From Liolophura sinensis (taxonomy: Eukaryota; Mollusca; Polyplacophora; Chitonida; Chitonidae): a stretch of DNA of 64,000 bases. Every line of letters begins with the position of its first letter. Position 1 is the first letter of the stretch. Below are positions 57,801-64,000 of the stretch, piece by piece. The DNA lies in the NCBI RefSeq assembly GCF_032854445.1, contig NC_088300.1, forward strand, positions 2,358,001 to 2,422,000, written 5' to 3'. The translations under genes were made by a program, and so were the position numbers. Below the pieces are notes generated by a model. That model worked only from the letters and a program-made list of their open reading frames with translations, was not told the origin of the DNA and searched no databases.

Positions 57801-60800
57801 CCAGTTAACATGGAAACTTGATCGAGTTCCATGCTGGTGAATGTAACGATTCAGATGGAACGTGGAAACTAAGCTGGGAACGTGACTCGCCGATCTTTGA
57901 GCTAGTTTCCACACTGAAATATCTTGTACAGAAAAAAAACCCCATAATAATCATAGAAAGACCGCTGCAGAGTGTTTCCACAAGGTATAGTGCACCTATA
58001 CGTATAACAGTGATATTTGATATATACAAATAGATCATGTTCTACAATGCAATGGTCAGAGCATCCGCCTCGAAGTTGGGAGACCCGGGATCAAACCCAG
58101 GTCGGGTCATACCAAAAACTTTAAAAATGGTACTTGTTGCTACCTCACTTGGCGGTCAGCACTGAGAGACTAGAGCAAGGAAACAAGACTGGTTGGCCCA
58201 GTGTCAGTATAATGTGATGCACAGTGGAGGCAGCACTTTGGTTGGCCCGGTGTCAGTATAATGTGACTTCGGCATTATGCTTCAGTGGAGGGATGACCTT
58301 GCCCTGCCACAAGGAGACACAGTAAATGAACACACACCTAATGATTTCTCCTCGCCATATGATTGCTAAGTACGACGTAAAACCCAGAGTATAATTCATA
58401 CAAATGCATAGACAACACAATGAAAATTGCTTCAAATCTGCCAATATATTTGTTATCCTTACCTTGTTCATGTAGTGTTTTAGCTACTTGATATAATCTT
58501 ACCTACGACCTTGTGGTATGTGTTGGTCATCACGGGTGTATAAGGTGGCTCAATAAGGTGCCCCGTCCTTGGGTAAACCAATGAGGTGAACTTTGACCTT
58601 TGCGCCGGGGTCAGTTTCGCCAGGGCTGGGTCGTGCATCCCTGGTCGCAAGGAGCCATCGTCGTCACCGGCCACAAACAACACACGGCCATGTATTTTGG
58701 AGTACTTAGAAAGACAAACACTAAAAGATTACGGAACCGCTACCTGCCAACTCTGTCTAGCTACTATGTTTTTCTGTTAGCCGTTTTATTTAGTAAACAT
58801 ATATTTGTTGTACAATATGCAAAAAATATAACACAAAAGTGAGCCGTATGGGGAAAGGTCTTCCAGCAACGTGCAGATGGTTGTCTGTTCCTATGGGGGC
58901 AAGTCGATTGGGAATATTTTCTCTGTCCATGCCTTTAGTGCTACAGGCATAATGTTTGCAACAGTGTGGCACCTATACTACCAACAACACGAGTTTAGAT
59001 GCCCTCAGAGATGTCCCCAGTGTTCTTCTGAATGACCAACTTTTTCCAGCGTCACTGTAATCTAGGTTACATATTATGAAGATGGTAACATTGATTTACA
59101 CATACATTTAAACGGGCTTTAACGTAGTGCTCATGAATATTTAAGTATTAGGACAGATTATGTGTACCAGAAACAGCGCAGATGTTCTACATACTACATA
59201 TTAAAATCTAAAGTGTTTTAAAGACCACTGACTACACTAAAAAAATGAATGTTAATTTTAACAGTCAAGTCTGTTGTCTAAGTGATGCCAGAATGTGTTC
59301 TGATATTGCAGCAGATTGTTTAAATAAAACACACATATTCCATGAATTCAGCATAACGATTTTATTATACTAACAGAATGTTATGTTATGATAACAGAAT
59401 ACATTCTAGCATCAATCAGAAAACAGACTTTCTGTTAAAATTAACAGATTCATTTTTTGAGTGTAAAGTACATCAGTACTAACATGACTGCAGTTAATGG
59501 TGCTCGGTGAAGTTGCTGCAATTTAATGTGAACAGTTAGAATAAAACTTGGTTATGCGTGACCATTTGGCAGCCATCACACTGGTTTTACTCTTTTGTGC
59601 TAAACGGTCTTGGGAAGCCACTGCACCTTAAGAAATACTTCATACAGGCCTCCTGACGTTAGGCCGCAGTTCAGCCTGTTGTTAGACTCAATCGCATGAC
59701 CACTTTGTATAGGTGGGATGGTCACCTAAACGGTACCGTCAAAATCCAGACTAGTTGTTATGATTTAAATCATTAACCCTAGCAACCTACATCGAATAGA
59801 CTATCATCATCGTGTTGAAGTGTGTCTCTAGCCATGACCCCCTCGTCTGTTTCTTCATATTTTGCGTTCCAATTCACCCTGTTCGATTTACATGTAAAGA
59901 AAGCAAGTTAAAACGTTAGCAAAGAGCACAGAGTCAATGTGGTATAAAAAAAATTTTGTTTGGATGTGATCTGCCAGAGAAGATATATAGTGCTGGTCAA
60001 GTCCACTTTCCAACAGAATCGTTGAAACCATGGCATGCGTGATGTAGGCATATATAATGATCACAGTGATAACACTGACGGAAGATCACGTTACCACTAT
60101 AAACACATACTGGTCAAGGCAGCACGAAAACGATGTTAGAAATCTATGATGTTAGAAACAACACGAACATGTCCTGGAGAAAATATTCGTATCAATATGG
60201 ATAGACCACTTACGCCTGTACTGCCCCCGACACTCGACACTCTGAGATGCATGGAACAAGACTGGTTCAACAGTAAAGTCGGCTTGATTGCACAATTTAC
60301 CGACAGTCTGTTGCCATGGAAGCCTGCAATCTAGGAGGAAGACAACAGGAAAACGACCGAAAAGACATCCTAATGGATCAAAGGTCTGATTGGGGCAGAG
60401 AATATATGTGTATATACTTTCCAAAATTATTAAAATCATTCATGGTGTTCTGTAAAAGTACGTTTCCTGAAATGTCGATATTAATTGTCTATGATGTTAC
60501 CGACTGATCTGATGATGTTTTACTCCCTACTCAATAATATTTCACTTTTACCACGGCACCCAGTATTATATCACCATCTACCTGATTGAAGCCCCATTTC
60601 GAGCGAACACACCAGAGGCCCAAAAACTCAGCACAGCCAATAGTTTTGGCCTATCCCCTGGATACCATGACCTACCATCCCAAACCTAAAATAGCTCTGC
60701 CCAGCTACACCATTAACTCTATATGCTGATTTCCAAGCCTTTGAGATCTGCTGACTGGTCTCCATGAGTAAGTTATGGAGTTAATCCTGAAGTCTACACC

Positions 60801-63800
60801 GCGAACTCTTACTCTACACTTTAGCACAAACTTACGGTGCAGATTTTAGGTAGACATCTCCGAACTTCAGGTCGTTGAACATAATGAAGGGCGTGCCTCC
60901 AATACTCACAACAGCCTTCACCTGTTGAAAACATTAATGAAAAATAATAACTATCAATATAATACTTTAGATGATTGAAAACATTTCTTCAAATGTTTCT
61001 GTAGACCAAAATTGTTTGTTCATTTGTTTTTGGATTTGGGGTAGCTTTTTGCATTATTCATACCACTTCTGTGGCACCATATAACAGAGTCCCAATGCTG
61101 ACATAGTTTCAGTGTTACCTAACCCAAACGTCATGCGCAGGACACCAGACATGACGCCCCATCTACCAGTGTACTCAAACCGTGCCCACCAGTACATGGC
61201 CCATATTTCCTTCACTGAGAAGACGGGATGCACCCTGATTGCCCATTTTCACCTCTTATACAAAATCTGGTTTGGGATTGAACTGGATGAAATGTGACGG
61301 TTATGAACAACATTTACCTCCGGGCGAGTCATTGCCAGTAACAACGCAAAGTCTGAGCCTTTGGAAACTGCCATCACGCCTATGCCCGAAGAACATACTT
61401 CCCGTTGAGATTTAAACCAGTCAATGGCTTCCTGAAGAACATGATCAACCTTTGACAACAAATGTTATGAAACTGAATTTAACCGATTAATGTTGACAGT
61501 GAAAGTTACCCAATAGCAATAAAACCTAACGGCATAATTTGTCTTCAGAAACTCTACCACAGTACACATATGTAAGATGGCATATTGTTGCATGCCTTGA
61601 AAGCACTGCCTGGACCTCTTCAAAAGCATTAGGCGCCATTTACTTTGTTTAATTTTTGGTATACTCTTTCCAATTCCCATATGCACGCGAGCAGAATAAA
61701 ACTATCCTTCAAGAAGGGCAATAATTGTTATTTAATTCGTCTTTGGCATATTACACCCAGTAATATGTACCTTTCATACAATTTTAATATTTTCGCCTGG
61801 TTCCTCGTGGGACTGAAGTAGCACTTCAAAGAATTTTTTAAATATTTTTCTGTGATACCTCAGAGTGCCCTTCTTCCTTTTTTTCTATGTATATATAGTG
61901 ACAGACTCTATATTCACTTTACTCGTATTTCTTTCTCAAAAGCCCTCTAGTCTCATCCGCTGACTTCCTAGCCGTACTCACGTAAAAATAGTTTAGATCC
62001 ACATCTTCGAATGATTTTGGCAGGTCCTCAAAATCAAACCAAGCCAAGGCCAAGGTGGTGAAACCTCGAGAGGCGAGGAGAGATGCCTTGTACTCCAACA
62101 ACCCACCAACAGTCCCAAATATGTCAATCACTCCTCGGTGGGGGCCAGGACCTAAACCCGAAATCGCTCTCCATCAATACATTAGTTTTAAAAGAAATTT
62201 GTCAATATTAGTACAAACATCAACTGTATTAGCAATATATGTGGTTGGTCATCGTGCCACAGCCACAATGAGTCATATTGAAAGACTAATCTAGAACTGA
62301 CACATGGCAGCTTAGAATAGCCTGTTCTCTTTCTGCCTTTTTCAAATTTTGAAGCCATTTATCACCTTATTACACATACTTTGACATTCACATCCATCCA
62401 TCCAGGATCTGACCACCCGATGGTCACCCTCACTAACTCATTCATTCATTTTGCACAATTCAATCAACGTCTGGGCTGTGTAACATATAAACATCACTGG
62501 CTCTTTATGTGAGAATCCGTGAAAAGTCAACAACTACTGAAAAGTTGTCCCAAGCACCTAAAACAATCATCCATTAACACATACAACAAGATTATGTCTT
62601 CATGCATCACACTGGCTCTATCTTACGAAGTGGTACGAACACAGTGCCTTGGCTCTATCTTACCGGGTGGTATGAACATGGTGCCTTGGCTCTCTCTATC
62701 TTCCCGGGTGGCACGAACATGGTGCTTTCGCTCTATCTAACTGGGTGTTACAGGCATGGTGCCTTGGCTCTATTTTACTGTGTGATATGAATATGGTGCC
62801 TTGGCTCTATCTTAACGTGTGGTATAAACACGGTGCTTTGGCTCTATCTTACCAGGTGGTATGAACATGGTGCCTTGGTTCCAGCTTACCAAGTGGTATG
62901 AACACGGTGCCTTGGCTCTATCTTACCGGGTGGTATCAACATGATGGCTTGACTCTATCTTACTGGGTGTTACAGGCATGGTGCCTTGGCTCTATTTTAC
63001 TGTGTGGTATAAACATAGTGCCTTGGCTCTATCTTACCATGTGGTACAAACATAGTGCCTTGGCTCTATATTACTGGGTGTTACAGGCATAGTGCCTTGG
63101 CTCTATTTTACTGTGTGGTATAAACATAGTGCTTTGGCTCTATATTACTGGGTGTTACAGGCATGGTGCCTTGGCTCTATTTTACTGTGTGGTATGAATA
63201 TGGTGCCTTGGCTCTATCTTAATGTGTGGTATAAACACAGTGCTTTGGCTCTATCTTACCAGGTGGTATGAACATGGTGCCTTGGCTCTACCTTACCAAG
63301 TGGTATGAACACGGTGCCTTGGCTCTATCTTACCGGGTGGTATCAGCATGGTGGCTTGACTATCTCACTGGGTGTTACAGGCATGGTGCCTTGGCTCTAT
63401 TTTACCATGTGATATGAACATGGTGCCTTGGCTCTATCTTACCATGTGGTACAAACATAGTGCCTTGGCTCTATATTACTGGGTGTTACAGGCATGGTGC
63501 CTTGGCTCTATTTTACTGTGTGGTATGAACACGGTGCCTTGGCTCTATCTTAATGTGTGGTATAAACACGGTTCCTTGACTCTATCTTACCGAGTGGTAT
63601 AAACATGGTGCCTTGGCTCTATTTTACCGCGTGGTATAAACATGGTGCCTTGGCTCTACCTTACCAAGTGGTATAAACATGGTGACTTGGCTCTTTTTTA
63701 CTGGGTGGTATAAACATGGTGCCTTGGTTCTACCTTACCAAGTGGTATAAACATGGTGACTTGGCTCTATCTTACCAGGTGGTATAAACCTGGTGCCTTG

Positions 63801-64000
63801 GCTCTATCTTACCGGGTGGCATAAACATGGTGCCTTGGCTCTATCTTACCAGGTGGTATAAACATGGTGCCTCGAATGTTCCCATGACGTATTTCCCTTC
63901 TTTGGACATCCTTTAATATATACCACCGAAACACATGTTCCCGACACAGGTAATCAAATGACTGCCTAGACAGATTTTCCCAGGAAACGTGTCCGTCGAT
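54659..64000 (-). CDS. Acyl-CoA thioesterase / BAAT family enzyme, 7 exons, 5' end off window
   Basis: Exons (high to low): 63850-64000 (partial), 61982-62151, 61318-61449, 60836-60921, 59791-59878, 58503-58704, 54659-54882; 1,053 nt, 350 residues, all junctions in phase. The family hydrolyses acyl-CoA or transfers the acyl group to glycine/taurine, in peroxisome, mitochondrion or cytosol. Matching blocks: [90 protein letters not shown] and [19 protein letters not shown]. The likely triad is Ser136, Asp225 and His258 (numbered from the window edge). The Ser favours a thioesterase over a Cys-type conjugating enzyme. No PTS1 tripeptide ends the protein as read. The N-terminal Ig-like domain and start are outside the window. 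Confidence 0.92.
55543..57863. repeat. 55-bp minisatellite, about 42 copies, last intron of the ACOT gene
   Basis: The unit is GGAAACTGGATCGAGTTCCA, then GGCTAGTGAATGTAACGATT and CAGACCGGTCAACGT. Subtypes differ at TTCC/TTAC/CTCC, GATT/GATTTC/AATTTC and CGGTC/CAGTT/CGGCC. The first five units are more variable than the middle. It contributes most of the length of a 3.6-kb intron. Confidence 0.94.
58040..58392 (+). mobile_element. tRNA-derived SINE (family 3), ACOT intron
   Basis: Head AATGGTCAGAGCATCCGCCT with B box GGGATCAAACCCAGG, body TTTAAAAATGGTACTTG, and an internal duplication: TTGGCCCAGTGTCAGTATAA recurs 60-70 bp later as TTGGCCCGGTGTCAGTATAA. Tail TAAGTACGACGTAAAACCC. Confidence 0.75.
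58503..58704 (-). CDS. ACOT/BAAT exon with Asp and His of the triad
   Basis: Encodes [20 protein letters not shown] and [20 protein letters not shown]. Human has GQFLFIVGEGDKT and [16 protein letters not shown]. Acceptor TCTAAG, donor GTAAGA. Confidence 0.95.
59235..59463. mobile_element. TA-flanked MITE, 229 bp, ACOT intron
   Basis: Terminal inverted repeats of about 30 bp: CACTAAAAAAATGAATGTTA on the left, and on the right the reverse complement CACTCAAAAAATGAATCTGT, both continuing into TTAATTTTAACAG. Flanked by TA (59233-59234, 59464-59465), as for Tc1/mariner-derived MITEs. No ORF. Confidence 0.85.
59791..59878 (-). CDS. ACOT/BAAT exon, short (29 codons)
   Basis: Encodes [20 protein letters not shown] and HDDDSLFD. 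Weakly conserved part of the family. Supported by exact phase joins on both sides (2 to 0), acceptor CGAACAG and donor GTAGGT. Confidence 0.78.
60513..60568 (-). mobile_element. Small SINE remnant (family 1), ACOT intron
   Basis: GATGTTTTACTCCCTACTCA and ATATTTCACTTTTACC resemble the 3' part of family 1. Strongly diverged. Confidence 0.5.
60836..60921 (-). CDS. ACOT/BAAT exon, [12 protein letters not shown]
   Basis: Encodes [20 protein letters not shown], the counterpart of human VTATVCINGTNFPFG. Acceptor CAACAG, donor GTAAGT, ends in phase 2. Confidence 0.9.
61318..61449 (-). CDS. ACOT/BAAT exon with nucleophile Ser
   Basis: Encodes [15 protein letters not shown] and [26 protein letters not shown] corresponds to the family's G[IV]SKGG nucleophile elbow. 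Donor GTAAAT; the acceptor is TCAAAG, a little weak. Confidence 0.92.
61982..62151 (-). CDS. ACOT/BAAT exon, VIDIFG...[10 protein letters not shown]
   Basis: Encodes [20 protein letters not shown] and [18 protein letters not shown]. Human family members read GPFPGVIDLFG, LxEyRASLLASxGF and YEDLPK in the same order. Acceptor GTTTAG, donor GTGAGT. Confidence 0.95.
62606..63849. repeat. 37-bp minisatellite copied from an exon end and its splice donor, about 34 copies
   Basis: The unit is GGTATAAACATGGTGCCTTG then GCTCTATCTTACCAGGT. On the coding (minus) strand it reads GGCACCATGTTTATACCACC, TG, GTAAGATAGAGCCAA: the last 22 nt of the ACOT exon at 63850-64000, its donor and 15 nt of intron. The real boundary is the terminal unit of the array. 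At least a dozen units keep an intact GGTAAG; others are mutated (AGTAAAAT, CATTAAGA). Since 37 is not a multiple of three, use of the first decoy would shift the frame. Confidence 0.93.
63850..64000 (-). CDS. ACOT/BAAT exon at right edge (partial)
   Basis: Open to the window edge. It ends [13 protein letters not shown] with donor GTAAGA and matches family ...GRVRGTFFLPPG. The last 22 nt of this exon and about 15 nt of intron are the founder of the 37-bp array next to it. Confidence 0.85.

Noticed and set aside
60146-60439. Open frames of 62 and 95 codons as an extra ACOT exon
   Set aside because: Neighbouring exons at 60836-60921 and 59791-59878 already join in phase, and the peptides do not resemble the family.

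Overview
This is nuclear DNA of an animal. Genes are cut into many short exons with GT-AG introns, and the window is crowded with tRNA-derived SINEs, small inverted-repeat transposons, a Penelope-like retroelement and at least nine minisatellites. The SINE style and the protein sequences look lophotrochozoan, most likely a mollusc (bivalve or gastropod). That placement is inference; no species is claimed.

Two protein genes can be rebuilt, both on the minus strand. (1) 12050-45018 is a complete claspin gene (CLSPN), the adaptor that lets ATR activate Chk1 at stalled replication forks. I place 31 coding exons that join in phase without a stop and give 1,377 residues, against about 1,340 in human. 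(2) 54659-64000 is an acyl-CoA thioesterase / bile-acid-CoA:amino-acid acyltransferase family gene (ACOT/BAAT). Seven exons cover the whole alpha/beta-hydrolase domain; the N-terminal domain and start lie beyond the right edge.

Layout. 1-12 kb: no gene; three minisatellites, a SINE, a Tc1/mariner transposase relic and a small inverted-repeat element. 12-45 kb: claspin, whose introns hold four long minisatellites, an element with hairpin ends, several SINEs and an inverted pair of TTAA-flanked MITEs. 45.4-47.9 kb: decayed Penelope-like element just upstream of claspin. 48-54 kb: SINEs and MITEs, no recognised gene. 54.7-64 kb: ACOT/BAAT gene with two large intronic minisatellites.

The most unusual signal is that some intronic minisatellites are built from exon-intron boundaries. 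The 37-bp array at about 62.6-63.85 kb repeats the end of an ACOT exon with its splice donor about 34 times. The 30-bp array at about 22.24-23.62 kb repeats a sequence matching the splice acceptor of claspin exon 25. Separately, the end of claspin exon 30 with its donor is duplicated about 0.8 kb downstream. These introns therefore carry dozens of decoy splice sites. All exon calls were made by eye from splice consensus, phase and recalled family motifs; no alignment, transcript or database search was run.
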